Shown in pieces: positions 50,792 through 50,939 of a stretch of 50,939 nt of DNA. The notes under the pieces are model-generated. The model made no database searches. It was not told the origin of the DNA and saw nothing but the letters and a program-made list of their open reading frames with translations. The stretch comes from Lachnospiraceae bacterium (GTDB taxonomy: Bacteria > Bacillota > Clostridia > Lachnospirales > Lachnospiraceae), in contig JAQXOR010000081.1 of NCBI GenBank assembly GCA_029099805.1, forward strand, positions 1 through 50,939, in the 5' to 3' direction. Positions within the stretch are counted from its first letter, which is position 1; every line of letters starts with the position of its first letter. A program made the position numbers and the translations under genes.

Positions 50792-50939
50792 TTACGGTAG
50801 CACGAATTCCACAAGACTTTCCCGATTCTCCCCGGAGCCGGTTACCAGACGGTAGGTTCCTGCAGGCAAATTCCTGTACATCGAAAGAGAATACGTAATT
50901 TCGTCTTCCTCCCCCGGACCTACTCCCGGCATATCCCCC
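50792..50939 (-). CDS. Partial C-terminus of a surface protein with Ig-like fold
   Basis: An open frame enters from the right edge and ends at TAA (50792-50794), giving 48 residues. The stretch with ITYSLSMYRNLPAGTYRLV and the terminal VEFVLP match the last strand pair of the Ig-like domains found in many secreted Lachnospiraceae proteins (L-P-x-G-x-Y-R pattern). The rest of the gene is outside the window, so no function is assigned. It lies immediately upstream of the cold-shock promoter. Confidence 0.55.
   Translation of the reverse strand, partial: GDMPGVGPGEEDEITYSLSMYRNLPAGTYRLVTGSGENRESLVEFVLP

Noticed and set aside
1-50939. CRISPR arrays, tRNA or rRNA genes, insertion sequences
   Set aside because: No regularly spaced repeats, no tRNA or rRNA signature and no transposase frame were seen on either strand.

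Overview
The window joins the right-hand part of an integrated tailed phage (about 1-11,660) to about 39 kb of ordinary chromosome from a spore-forming Clostridia, most likely a Lachnospiraceae (Roseburia, Lachnospira or Agathobacter type). The evidence for the host is an alpha/beta small acid-soluble spore protein, GerW (YtfJ) with its DUF2953 (YtfI) partner, a type III glutamine synthetase, the rpmB / Asp23 / YloV / recG neighbourhood, consensus sigma-A promoters and G-rich ribosome binding sites. The phage part is visibly AT-richer than the chromosome. I inferred the taxonomy from gene content only.

Phage region (plus strand). In order: the C-terminal end of the tape-measure protein, a coiled-coil protein, a distal-tail-like protein, a large Tal-like baseplate protein carrying a zinc ribbon, two tandem paralogous tail genes (the first broken by one in-frame TAA) separated by a 59-codon gene, a receptor-binding or fibre-like protein, then a lysis cassette (small membrane protein, holin, NlpC/P60-like endolysin with SH3 repeats) ending in a strong terminator. 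About 100 bases later the phage runs into the 3' end of a spore-protein (SASP) gene on the minus strand. That SASP stops right after its second conserved motif and lacks the usual C-terminal tail, so the phage probably integrated into the end of this gene.

Chromosome, nearly all on the minus strand. (a) 12.3-21.3 kb: a surface-glycan cluster with an AAA+ ATPase, two polyprenyl-phosphate-type GT2 glycosyltransferases, two very large multi-pass membrane proteins (one DUF2298) and UDP-galactopyranose mutase. (b) 21.4-26.6 kb: RecG, a small membrane protein, the YloV/FakA kinase, an Asp23 protein, L28, and a tiny plus-strand membrane protein. (c) 26.8-31.8 kb: a six-gene run from a CorA transporter through a rhomboid-like protein and two unknown proteins to DUF2953 and GerW. 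(d) 32.1-38.1 kb: argS followed by two unrelated P-loop ATPases and an SH3b / transmembrane / Tudor-like protein, ending at a bidirectional terminator shared with a DUF378 gene. (e) 38.2-45.6 kb: PspC and DUF4097 envelope proteins, then a DUF624 / glgB / MscS / type III glutamine synthetase run. (f) 45.6-50.9 kb: a heterodimeric ABC exporter behind a complex hairpin leader, xpt, a membrane protein, a cold-shock protein with a perfect consensus promoter embedded in a palindrome, and the end of an Ig-like surface protein.

Most worth a second look: the SASP / prophage junction, the SH3b-TM-Tudor protein, the two-module glycan cluster, the crossing inverted repeats upstream of the ABC exporter, and the palindromic cold-shock promoter. 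No CRISPR array, tRNA, rRNA, insertion sequence or defence island was seen.
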